NCBI RefSeq assembly: GCF_000023825.1
Contig: NC_013061.1
Coordinates: forward strand, 4,588,001 to 4,652,000
Direction: 5' to 3'
Origin: Pedobacter heparinus DSM 2366
GTDB lineage: Bacteria; Bacteroidota; Bacteroidia; Sphingobacteriales; Sphingobacteriaceae
DNA: 64,000 nt
Shown here: positions 1-7,336 of the stretch, piece after piece
Layout of the letters: each line of letters starts with the position of its first letter
How positions within the stretch are numbered: position 1 is the first letter of the stretch
Notes under the pieces: model-generated
Seen by the model: the letters and a program-made list of their open reading frames with translations, nothing else
What the model was told of the DNA's origin: nothing
Databases searched by the model: none
Program-made: the position numbers and the translations under genes

Positions 1-399
1 TATAACACGACTTATAGCGGCCCTATAGGCTCCATCATTACCCCCCACTTAAAGGGGATGAAAGAATTTAAGCATTTGAGCTACGCCTCAAGCCTCTGCG
101 GAAAATGTTCGGAAGTCTGTCCCGTAAAGATCGACATCCATAAGATGTTGCTCCTGAACCGCAGGGATGCGGCAGCGGAACACGACAATACCAAAACTGA
201 AGAAATTGGCTGGAAGATCTGGAAAACCAGCATGTTAAAAAGGTCAAGAATCGATGTTTTTGGCGGAAAGATCAAGAATTTCTTTCTGAAATTTCTGTTT
301 AAAAAGATCTGGGGCAAATACCGTGAAATGCCTGAGGTTGCACCAAAATCTTTTGCTAAATTGTGGAGGGAAAAAAACAAAGATCCGAAAAGCTTATAA
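1..399 (+). CDS. LutB-like iron-sulfur protein, C-terminal part (truncated by window edge)
   Basis: The reading frame is open from base 1, so this is the tail of a longer gene; the first ATG at 58 is internal. The visible part carries SLCGKCSEVCPVKIDIHKML, a CxxCxxxCP cluster followed by the V-K-I-D-I signature of the ferredoxin-like part of LutB/YkgF. Known role of the family: LutABC oxidises L-lactate, with LutB carrying Fe-S clusters in the cytoplasm. The basic tail (about residues 70-130) is lineage-typical. The stop lies 3 bases before the next gene, so the two are probably co-transcribed. The LutB assignment rests on the C-terminal motif only; another LUD-family Fe-S protein is possible. 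Confidence 0.8.
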   Translation, partial: YNTTYSGPIGSIITPHLKGMKEFKHLSYASSLCGKCSEVCPVKIDIHKMLLLNRRDAAAEHDNTKTEEIGWKIWKTSMLKRSRIDVFGGKIKNFFLKFLFKKIWGKYREMPEVAPKSFAKLWREKNKDPKSL

Positions 400-402
400 T
401 TT

Positions 403-2382
403 ATGACCTTCGACAGAAAAGATAAGGACAATGTCACGCTGTTAAATTTTTATTTACAACTCCTATATCCCAGGATGGTGGAGGAAAAGATGTTGATCTT
501 ATTGCGTCAGGGCCGTATTGGAAAATGGTTTTCTGGTATTGGACAGGAAGCCATAGCAGTGGGCAGTACCATGGCGATGAAAGCCTCGGAGTACATCCTT
601 CCCATGCACAGAAATTTAGGGGTCTTTACTTCAAGGAATGTATCCTTAACCAAACTGATGGCCCAATGGCAGGGCAAAGCTACTGGTTTTACAAAAGGCC
701 GCGACCGTTCCTTTCATTTCGGAACCCAGGAACACAAAATCATTGGAATGATATCCCATTTAGGGCCTCAAATGGCACTTGCCGACGGTATTGCCCTTGC
801 AGATGTACTGACGGGCAAGCAACAAGTTACGCTGGTATTCACAGGAGAAGGCGCGACCAGTGAGGGCGATTTTCATGAGGCCGTTAATGTAGCCGCAGTA
901 TGGGACCTGCCAGTTATTTTTTTAATTGAAAACAATGGCTATGGCCTATCAACGCCTGTTAACGAACAATTTAGATGTAAGAACCTGATAGATAAAGCCA
1001 TAGGTTATGGCATCGAAGGATTTAAAGTGGATGGAAATAACATCCTTGAAGTATATGACCTGATTGACAGGGTTGCCTGCAGAATGCGGGAAAACCCTAA
1101 ACCTGTACTGATAGAATGCCTTACTTTTAGAATGCGTGGTCATGAAGAGGCCTCGGGCACAAAGTATGTTCCCCAGGAGCTTTTAGATGAGTGGGAAAAA
1201 AAAGATCCTGTTAAAAATTTCGAACAGTATCTGCTCGATCAAAAAATACTTAATCCGGATTCAATTGAGGAAATAAAAGCCAGCCTGAAAACTGAGATTG
1301 ATAATGAGGTTGAAAATGCTTTTAATGAAGCCGATCCGCTTGCTGATTCTGAAAGGGAATTGAAAGCCATGTATTTCCCTTATGCTGGTACAAGCACAGC
1401 ACCGGATAGTACTATTGCAAAAGATATCCGTTACATTGATGCCATTTCTGATGGTCTCCGTGTAGCCATGCGAAGGCACAACAACCTGGTACTAATGGGC
1501 CAGGATATTGCGGAATATGGTGGTGCCTTTAAAATAACTGATGGTTTTGCCGAGGAATTTGGCAAAGCGCGGGTACGGAACACCCCTATCTGCGAATCGG
1601 CCATTGTAGGCGCAGCGCTTGGCCTTTCCATAAACGGGTATAAGGCCATGGTGGAAATGCAGTTTGCCGACTTTGTGACCTGTGGTTTTAACCAGATTGT
1701 AAATAATCTGGCTAAAACACATTACCGCTGGGGAGAAAAAGCAGATGTGCTGATCCGTATGCCTACCGGTGCTGGTACAGGTGCTGGTCCTTTTCATTCA
1801 CAAAGCAATGAAGCCTGGTTTACTAAAACACCTGGGTTAAAGGTGGTGTACCCGGCCTTTCCCGCAGATGCCAAAGGCCTGCTCCTTGCCGCCATAGAAG
1901 ATCCAAACCCGGTCATGTATTTTGAACATAAATACCTGTACCGTTCTCTGCACGGACTTGTACCGGAAGGCTTTTATACCCTGGAAATAGGGAAAGCAAA
2001 CGTCTTGAGACGTGGTGAACAATGCTGCATCATTACTTATGGTTTAGGTGTTCATTGGGCAATGTCCTACCTGGACCAAAATCCGGACCTTTCTGTTACA
2101 CTGGTAGATTTGCGAAGTTTGCAGCCCTGGGACAAAGAAACTGTGGCCAGTGCCGTTAAAACAACCGGACGGGTGCTTATTTTACATGAAGACACACTGT
2201 GTTCTGGTTTTGGTGCTGAACTTGCCGCCTGGATTTCCGAGCATTGCTTTAAATACCTGGATGCTCCGGTAATGCGCTGCGCCAGTAGTGATACAGCAAT
2301 TCCCATGAATAAGGTACTGGAAGATAGCTTTCTTGCAAAAAGTCGTTTAAAGGGTTCGATCAGACGTTTACTCGCCTATTAA
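403..2382 (+). CDS. Fused E1 alpha/beta subunit, 2-oxoacid (branched-chain type) dehydrogenase
   Basis: 659 residues. The first half is an E1-alpha, thiamine-diphosphate type: it has GIGQEA near residue 46, and the TPP-binding stretch starts at GEGATSEGDFHEA (148) and ends in the NN pair at 177-178. The second half, from about residue 340, is an E1-beta transketolase-like domain (GQDIAEYGGAFKITDGF, then PTGAGTGAGPFHSQSNEAW). This fused form is common in Bacteroidota. It decarboxylates 2-oxo acids and passes the acyl group to a lipoyl E2; no E2 or E3 gene is next to it, so they must be encoded elsewhere. Substrate preference (branched-chain or other) cannot be read from sequence. ATG at 403 lies just after the LutB-like stop, which suggests one operon. 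Confidence 0.9.
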   Translation: MTFDRKDKDNVTLLNFYLQLLYPRMVEEKMLILLRQGRIGKWFSGIGQEAIAVGSTMAMKASEYILPMHRNLGVFTSRNVSLTKLMAQWQGKATGFTKGRDRSFHFGTQEHKIIGMISHLGPQMALADGIALADVLTGKQQVTLVFTGEGATSEGDFHEAVNVAAVWDLPVIFLIENNGYGLSTPVNEQFRCKNLIDKAIGYGIEGFKVDGNNILEVYDLIDRVACRMRENPKPVLIECLTFRMRGHEEASGTKYVPQELLDEWEKKDPVKNFEQYLLDQKILNPDSIEEIKASLKTEIDNEVENAFNEADPLADSERELKAMYFPYAGTSTAPDSTIAKDIRYIDAISDGLRVAMRRHNNLVLMGQDIAEYGGAFKITDGFAEEFGKARVRNTPICESAIVGAALGLSINGYKAMVEMQFADFVTCGFNQIVNNLAKTHYRWGEKADVLIRMPTGAGTGAGPFHSQSNEAWFTKTPGLKVVYPAFPADAKGLLLAAIEDPNPVMYFEHKYLYRSLHGLVPEGFYTLEIGKANVLRRGEQCCIITYGLGVHWAMSYLDQNPDLSVTLVDLRSLQPWDKETVASAVKTTGRVLILHEDTLCSGFGAELAAWISEHCFKYLDAPVMRCASSDTAIPMNKVLEDSFLAKSRLKGSIRRLLAY

Positions 2383-2431
2383 ACAAACTGGCACGATAAT
2401 GGCCATTGTAGCTCTAAATCCATCAGGTATT

Positions 2432-3235
2432 ATGAAAGCTATTTATTTTCCCATCCTTTTGCTATTTCTTTGTAGTTGTAGCCGAAAGCCTAAACACCCA
2501 CAGGCAGGGTTAATTAACCAGCGCACTGCAGCTAGTATGAGCGAAAAGGATATCCTGCAATATGCAGATTCTATAGATGCAAATTCAAAAGACCTGGAAA
2601 AACAAACCAGTCTGGTTTATCAGCTGGGAGATCAGTTAATGTATGCATCACAATACAGCTGGAACGGGAGCTCCATAATGTTTATTGAATATATCAGCAA
2701 TGAAGGCTTGAGCAACCAGACAAGGAAATATTACTTAAAAAACGATAGTCTGGTATTGGTTAAAGAAAAAATTAGCATGGACGGTGAAAATGCACAAAAA
2801 TATACTGAAAGCAGGGCCTACATTAGAAACAACATCGTTTTTAAAAAAGAAAGCCGGTTAGCCGTAACTGAAGCTGCACTTAAATCAAACAAATATACCC
2901 TCCAGCAAACACCAGCAAAAAACAATCAGGAATTTGCTGAGAATATTTTACGCCTTAAAGATGCTGTCCGCGCCAGTAATAAATTTGAAGTCGTGTTTGA
3001 CAACATCATTTCTGTTGCAGAAGAAAGCCGTATATTGCTAAAAAACAAGCTTCCTGATGGATACAGCGCCACTGTTGTGGTAAGAGACCAGGATGCATTT
3101 ATAGATAGCCTGATCAGCATACCTGCTGTTTTTAAAGATAAAAAACTGAATTTTAAGTGGCAGGTTAATGATAAAGAAGCAGTTTATGTACCGGTTGCAG
3201 CAAGTGTGACTTCTGCAAGCGGATTAAACAGGTAA
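2432..3235 (+). CDS. Small secreted lipoprotein, function unknown
   Basis: About 267 residues from the ATG at 2432. An in-frame ATG at 2399 would put 11 extra residues before the signal peptide, so I prefer 2432, which gives MKAIYFPILLLFLCSCSRK, a lipoprotein signal peptide ending in a Cys (LCSC). The rest is charged and soluble, with no motif I recognise. It follows the E1 gene on the same strand after about 50 bases. Its 3' end overlaps the convergent SprT-like gene by 52 bases. Expected location is a membrane-anchored periplasmic or surface protein. No function assigned. Confidence 0.75.
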   Translation: MKAIYFPILLLFLCSCSRKPKHPQAGLINQRTAASMSEKDILQYADSIDANSKDLEKQTSLVYQLGDQLMYASQYSWNGSSIMFIEYISNEGLSNQTRKYYLKNDSLVLVKEKISMDGENAQKYTESRAYIRNNIVFKKESRLAVTEAALKSNKYTLQQTPAKNNQEFAENILRLKDAVRASNKFEVVFDNIISVAEESRILLKNKLPDGYSATVVVRDQDAFIDSLISIPAVFKDKKLNFKWQVNDKEAVYVPVAASVTSASGLNR

Positions 3236-3807
3236 ACATTCCCATTATCAAGGCAAACACAACGGTAGCGTTTTCTAAGCTTTTCACCTTTTTTAAACTG
3301 TCTTCCGTCCTTAATCCTGAATACTGCATGTAAAGGCAGCTCTTCCAGTCTGGAAACATCAGCCAACACATCGTACCTCTTTAATGCCCTGGATAACTTC
3401 AGGTCGGTACAGCTAGCTGCCGAGGGGTTATTCAAATAGCTAACAATCGCTTTTTTCAGGTCCTCAGGAAAAATACTTTGCTCTAAAAATGGCACCATCA
3501 TTCTTTTAAAATTATGTTTCCATTCATTTCCATGAGGTTTTACCTTGTTCTTATAGTCATTCCAGGTAAGCAGATGTGCAAATTCATGTACGGTAGTTAC
3601 CAAAAAAGCATAAGCGTTGAGGTTATTGTTTACAGAAATCTTGTGCCCTGCTTCCTTGAAGGGATGCCTGTAGTCGCCCAGCTTGGTGGCCCTGCCTTTT
3701 GATATTTTAAATTCACATTGAAAATAATCTATCCACTTCGCAATGATCGGCGCAGCAGCTACGGGCATATATTGTGATAAAATTTTCTCTTTTTCCACCA
3801 CCACCAA
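3184..3807 (-). CDS. SprT-like zinc metalloprotease-domain protein
   Basis: About 207 residues. It shows HEFAH (about residues 74-78) followed by PHGNEW (92), the HExxH plus downstream His pattern of SprT-like (SPRTN-related) domains, and a Cys pair near residue 170 (RCVC). SprT domains are zinc peptidases; eukaryotic Spartan degrades DNA-protein crosslinks, but the bacterial role is largely unproven. The ORF has no ATG at its start: it opens with TTG-GTG-GTG-GTG at 3807-3796, so initiation is at one of these. It lies 10 bases after feoB and probably reads from the feo transcript. Its 3' end overlaps the lipoprotein on the other strand. Confidence 0.8.
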   Translation of the reverse strand: MVVVEKEKILSQYMPVAAAPIIAKWIDYFQCEFKISKGRATKLGDYRHPFKEAGHKISVNNNLNAYAFLVTTVHEFAHLLTWNDYKNKVKPHGNEWKHNFKRMMVPFLEQSIFPEDLKKAIVSYLNNPSAASCTDLKLSRALKRYDVLADVSRLEELPLHAVFRIKDGRQFKKGEKLRKRYRCVCLDNGNVYLFNPLAEVTLAATGT

Positions 3808-3817
3808 GATAAATAAA

Positions 3818-5920
3818 TTACTTCAAAAGTTGATAAGCAATAAGGGCAGCCACATAAGCCATAGCAGTCATATATCCCAACTGTATCATCGGCCATTTCC
3901 AGCCTTTAGTTTCGCGATAAACAATAGCAACTGTACTCATACATTGCATCGCAAATGCATAAAACAACATCAGTGAAATTCCGGTAGCAAAAGTATAAAC
4001 CGGCATACCGGTTTTACTGTTTATCGAACCGGCCATTCTTTCCCGTATGGTCTCACTGTCCTCATCTCCTCCATCAACACTATAAATGGTAGCCATGGTG
4101 CCGACAAAAGCTTCACGTGCAGCGAAAGAAGTAATTAATGCAATTCCAATCTTCCAGTCATAACCTAACGGACGTATTACCGGTTCTACTGCATGCCCAA
4201 GTAAACCAACATAGGAGTTCTCAAGCTTTTCTGTAGCAATTAAAGTTTTTATATGGCTGGTATTTGCCGCAGGATCTGCTAAAGCTGAAGCATACTTTTG
4301 ATCGATCTTTTCGAATCTGTTTCCCGGTCCGAAAGAAGCCATTACCCAGAGAATGATTGAAATTGCAATAATAACCTTCCCTGCTTCGAAAACAAAAGTC
4401 TTTGATTTTTCGTACATGGTATAAATCACATTTTTCCACCTTGGCATCCGGTATATCGGCAGCTCCATAATGAAATAGGATCGCTCTTTAGATTTAATGA
4501 TCACCTTCATCACCCATGCTACTAAAATAGCGGCAACAAAACTGATCAGGTACATCACCATCAATGCGAGTCCCTGCAGATTGATGATCCCGAAAACTGT
4601 CTCTGAAGGGATCACAAGAGAAATGAGCAGGATGTAAACAGGTAAACGCGCAGAACAGCTGATCAATGGGGTAACCATAATCGTAATCATTCTATCCTTC
4701 CAGTTTTCTATATTCCTTGCCGCCATAATGGAAGGCACTGCGCAAGCCAGTCCGCCTATCATTGGTACTACAGATTTTCCATTAAGCCCCACCTTGCTCA
4801 TGATCTTATCCATCATGAAGGTAACCCTGGCCATATATCCGGTATCTTCCAAAATAGAGATAAAGGCAAAAAGTATCGCTATCTGAGGGATAAAGACAAA
4901 GATTCCGCCCAATCCTGCAACTACCCCATCCAATAGCAAATCTGTAAGCATACCTTCAGGCAAGTGTTCGTGTCCAAATCCGGCCAACCATCCAAAACCA
5001 TTTTCAATCCATTCCATCGGAAATGTTGCCCAGGCAAATATGGCATTGAAAATCACAAAAAGGAGGAGCATAAATATTACAAAACCCCATAACTTATGAG
5101 TCAATACAGCATCCAGCTTATCGCTGAACGAATATTTATTTTTTCCTCTGTCAATAACCACATCAGCCAGAACGTTGCTGAGGTGTTTATAGCGCGCAAT
5201 GGTTTCTGCTGCCTGTATCTTCGAAGATTCGAAACCATTGGACTGCTCTATGCTTTCAATTTCTTCCTGTTCCGCAGCATTAAAAAAAGCCAGGTATTCA
5301 TGCTGGTGCAATACCTGTAGTGCGTAATAATCACGAGTTGCACCAATTTTATGCTTAATGGCCCGTATGGCATCCGGCGCTAAAAAACTTACTTCAAAAT
5401 CGCTCACCTGGGTGGCCATATTTGTATGTGCTATTGCCTGCTTCAAAGCATTGATTCCGATATTGTTCCTGGCAGAGATGGGCACCACCTGAACGCCAAG
5501 CTTAGCAGCCAGCTTATCGGCATCAATTTCAATACCTTGCTTTTCATTCAGGTCAATCATATTCAGGGCCAGTACTATTGGGATTCCCAAATCGGCTACC
5601 TGTGAATACAACAGCATATTCCGCTTTAAATTAGTGGCATCAACAAGGAGTACAATCACATCCGGATAACTGCTGTTTTTGGCATCGGCAAGCACTTGAA
5701 AAACAATACGCTCATCAGCGCTTTTAGGGTATAGGCTATATGTACCTGGTAAATCTGTAATCTGTATCTGCCTGCCGTCTGCTAACTTAGCATAGCCTAT
5801 TTTTTTATCGACAGTAACTCCGGGGAAGTTTCCGATTTTTTGGTTTAATCCCGTTAAACGATTAAAAAGAGTGGATTTTCCTGTATTGGGATTACCAACT
5901 AATGCAACTTTAATATCCAA
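3818..5920 (-). CDS. feoB: Ferrous iron transporter FeoB
   Basis: 700 residues, within the normal size of FeoB. The N-terminal GTPase has G1 GNPNTGKS (residues 9-16), a G3 DLPG near 58 and a G4 NMID near 120. A helical linker follows, then about 8-10 membrane segments with paired gate (nucleoside-recognition-like) domains from about residue 280. It imports Fe2+ across the inner membrane. The start is TTG at 5920 (TTG-GAT-ATT-AAA); there is no ATG between the upstream in-frame stop at 5933-5935 (the feoA stop) and the G1 motif. It is 12 bases downstream of feoA, in the same frame, which suggests translational coupling. Confidence 0.97.
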   Translation of the reverse strand: MDIKVALVGNPNTGKSTLFNRLTGLNQKIGNFPGVTVDKKIGYAKLADGRQIQITDLPGTYSLYPKSADERIVFQVLADAKNSSYPDVIVLLVDATNLKRNMLLYSQVADLGIPIVLALNMIDLNEKQGIEIDADKLAAKLGVQVVPISARNNIGINALKQAIAHTNMATQVSDFEVSFLAPDAIRAIKHKIGATRDYYALQVLHQHEYLAFFNAAEQEEIESIEQSNGFESSKIQAAETIARYKHLSNVLADVVIDRGKNKYSFSDKLDAVLTHKLWGFVIFMLLLFVIFNAIFAWATFPMEWIENGFGWLAGFGHEHLPEGMLTDLLLDGVVAGLGGIFVFIPQIAILFAFISILEDTGYMARVTFMMDKIMSKVGLNGKSVVPMIGGLACAVPSIMAARNIENWKDRMITIMVTPLISCSARLPVYILLISLVIPSETVFGIINLQGLALMVMYLISFVAAILVAWVMKVIIKSKERSYFIMELPIYRMPRWKNVIYTMYEKSKTFVFEAGKVIIAISIILWVMASFGPGNRFEKIDQKYASALADPAANTSHIKTLIATEKLENSYVGLLGHAVEPVIRPLGYDWKIGIALITSFAAREAFVGTMATIYSVDGGDEDSETIRERMAGSINSKTGMPVYTFATGISLMLFYAFAMQCMSTVAIVYRETKGWKWPMIQLGYMTAMAYVAALIAYQLLK

Positions 5921-5932
5921 CGCCGATTGATT

Positions 5933-6148
5933 TTATTGAATAATGATAACTGCAGCCTCACTTTTACGTAAACAAAGCTGATAACCTGCCACACGAATGG
6001 CAATAGGACAACCAAGTGGTGCAAAACGTTCAACTTCTACAAGCTCTCCAGGTAAACAACCCATTTCCATTAATTTCACAGACATCTCCAAGTCTGTAAA
6101 TGCTACAATAGTTCCCTGTTCTCCTGGATTAAGCTGCGAAAGTTTCAT
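5933..6148 (-). CDS. feoA: Ferrous iron transport protein FeoA
   Basis: 71 residues, the usual length. It has an SH3-like FeoA fold pattern: MKLSQLNPGEQGTIV, then LMEMGCLPGELVEVERFAPLGCPIAIRV. FeoA is a small cytoplasmic partner needed for FeoB-dependent ferrous iron uptake. It is the first gene of feoA-feoB-(SprT-like), preceded by a terminator hairpin at 6257-6300 that separates it from the gcvH unit. An AT-rich imperfect palindrome at 6230-6245 could be a metal-regulator site, but that is only a guess. Confidence 0.95.
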   Translation of the reverse strand: MKLSQLNPGEQGTIVAFTDLEMSVKLMEMGCLPGELVEVERFAPLGCPIAIRVAGYQLCLRKSEAAVIIIQ

Positions 6149-6229
6149 CTATATTAAGATTTGTATAAATTTTCAATGAGTCTCCTGTCCTGTTACCAAC
6201 TCCTGTTTGCTCATTGCTTATTAGGGCGC

Positions 6230-6245
6230 AATTTAGACTTAATTT
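6230..6245. promoter_or_regulatory. Imperfect AT-rich palindrome upstream of feoA
   Basis: The 16 bases AATTTAGACTTAATTT pair with their own reverse complement at 10 of 16 positions and sit about 80 bases upstream of the feoA start. Iron or manganese regulators of the DtxR/MntR type often bind TTAG-rich palindromes in front of feo genes. I infer a possible operator only from position and partial symmetry. Confidence 0.2.
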
Positions 6246-6256
6246 ATAATAATTCC

Positions 6257-6300
6257 AAATAAAGACCGTAGGGAAAGGCTTTCCTTTATGGTCTTTATTT
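6257..6300 (-). terminator. Hairpin terminator of the gcvH/VanZ/lipoprotein unit
   Basis: AAATAAAGACC at 6257-6267 is the exact reverse complement of GGTCTTTATTT at 6290-6300. A second inner pairing, GGGAAAGG against CCTTTCCC-like bases, lies between them. The outer arms supply an A/T run on both sides, so the hairpin could stop transcription in either direction. It lies 40 bases past the small lipoprotein stop and before feoA on the same strand. Confidence 0.75.
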
Positions 6301-6341
6301 GGTCATTTTATTGCCCTAAAAATCAGAAATGATGAAATGCT

Positions 6342-6464
6342 TTAATGTCTGGGATAACTATTATAGCTAACTTTAGGACATTGGCAACCAGGTTTAAAAA
6401 TCCCACAGCTGCCCATTAGGCATACCAGTAGTACTAAAACCAGTTTAATTGCCTGTTTTTTCAT
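6342..6464 (-). CDS. Small 40-residue lipoprotein overlapping the VanZ-like gene
   Basis: Below usual ORF-length cutoffs. ATG at 6464-6462, TAA at 6344-6342, 40 residues. It begins MKKQAIKLVLVLLVCLMGSC, a positively charged N-terminus, a hydrophobic core and a lipobox-like MGSC ending at Cys20, then GIFKPGCQCPKVSYNSYPRH. The mature peptide would be about 21 residues with two further Cys in CQC. It starts inside the last codons of the VanZ-like gene in another frame (20-base overlap), a common sign of translational coupling, and is followed by a clear terminator. Function unknown; comparison across related genomes would show whether it is conserved. Confidence 0.7.
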   Translation of the reverse strand: MKKQAIKLVLVLLVCLMGSCGIFKPGCQCPKVSYNSYPRH

Positions 6465-6852
6465 TATAATTAGATTTATGTAAGAGTATATAACTAAACA
6501 CACCCATAAACACACCGATCATATCACAGCCAAAATCCCACCACTCTGCGGAGCGATAACTAAAAAACTTCAACTGTAACAATTCTATGCCGGCACCCAG
6601 CAGGGCTGTAATCACAATAATCTTAAAAATAGTTAAAGAGCTAAAACTGTAATTGTGCTGGTGCCTGATCTTGCCATAAAACAACAGAATCGTGAGCACG
6701 AAAAAAAAGCCCATGTGGACAAACTTATCAAACCCTTCGAAGAAAAAGCCGTGGCCATTGCCCGAGGGCATCCTCATTGTACAAAGGACTACGATGATGA
6801 CGGTCCATACTACCGCCCAGACCTGATATTTTAATTGTCCAAAAATATTCAT
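6445..6852 (-). CDS. VanZ-family membrane protein
   Basis: 135 residues with four predicted membrane helices: about 10-25, 42-60, 78-96 and 108-126. It shows the VanZ-family pattern of a D-K-F/x-H-x-G motif between helices 1 and 2 (GFDKFVHMGFFF) and an E-x-x-Q plus D-x-x-x-D pattern near the end (IELLQLKF, SAEWWDFGCDMIGVFMG). VanZ gives low-level teicoplanin resistance in enterococci; most homologues have no known function. It is 3 bases after gcvH and overlaps the small lipoprotein, so the three form one unit. Confidence 0.85.
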   Translation of the reverse strand: MNIFGQLKYQVWAVVWTVIIVVLCTMRMPSGNGHGFFFEGFDKFVHMGFFFVLTILLFYGKIRHQHNYSFSSLTIFKIIVITALLGAGIELLQLKFFSYRSAEWWDFGCDMIGVFMGVFSYILLHKSNYNEKTGN

Positions 6853-6855
6853 TTA

Positions 6856-7236
6856 CTAAGCGCCTACAAGGGCTTTGTAAGCATCAGCAGTCAATAGTCC
6901 CTCTGCTTGCGCAGCATCGGAAACTGTTACTTTTACCATCCAGCCCTGACCATAGGGATCCGTATTTACCAGTTCAGGATTATCATTCAGGGCAGCATTT
7001 ACTTCCAATATCGTTCCGGTTAGGGGCATAAACAGGTCAGAAACCGTTTTAACTGCCTCAACAGTACCAAATACATCATCTTTAGCTACCTCATCACCTA
7101 CGGTATTGATGTCAATATATACAATATCACCCAATTCACGCTGTGCAAAATCTGTAATTCCAATAAAAGCTTCATTACCTTCAATCTTAACCCATTCGTG
7201 GTCTTTAGTGTACTTTAATTCTGATGGAAAATTCAT
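6856..7236 (-). CDS. gcvH: Glycine cleavage system H protein
   Basis: 126 residues, the normal length. The lipoyl-attachment site is in FGTVEAVKTVSDLF, with the modified lysine at about residue 63. The H protein shuttles the aminomethyl group between the P, T and L proteins of glycine cleavage in the cytoplasm. The P and T genes are not in this window. A TAnnTTTG promoter lies 67 bases upstream (7303-7310). ATG at 7236. Confidence 0.96.
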   Translation of the reverse strand: MNFPSELKYTKDHEWVKIEGNEAFIGITDFAQRELGDIVYIDINTVGDEVAKDDVFGTVEAVKTVSDLFMPLTGTILEVNAALNDNPELVNTDPYGQGWMVKVTVSDAAQAEGLLTADAYKALVGA

Positions 7237-7302
7237 TTTTTTATTTTATTTGTTAGTTGCTATGTTTTATGTGGTATCTGGCAATCCCATGCCGGTCCGC
7301 TT

Positions 7303-7334
7303 CAAAGGTAATTAAATCTCATCATTTAAAACAA
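7303..7334 (-). promoter_or_regulatory. Bacteroidota-type promoter of gcvH
   Basis: On the minus strand TACCTTTG (7310-7303) matches TAnnTTTG, the -7 element of the phylum, and TTG at 7334-7332 lies 21 bases upstream as the -33 element. It sits between the sprA stop and the gcvH start, giving gcvH its own transcript with a leader of about 60 bases. Confidence 0.55.
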
Positions 7335-7336
7335 CC

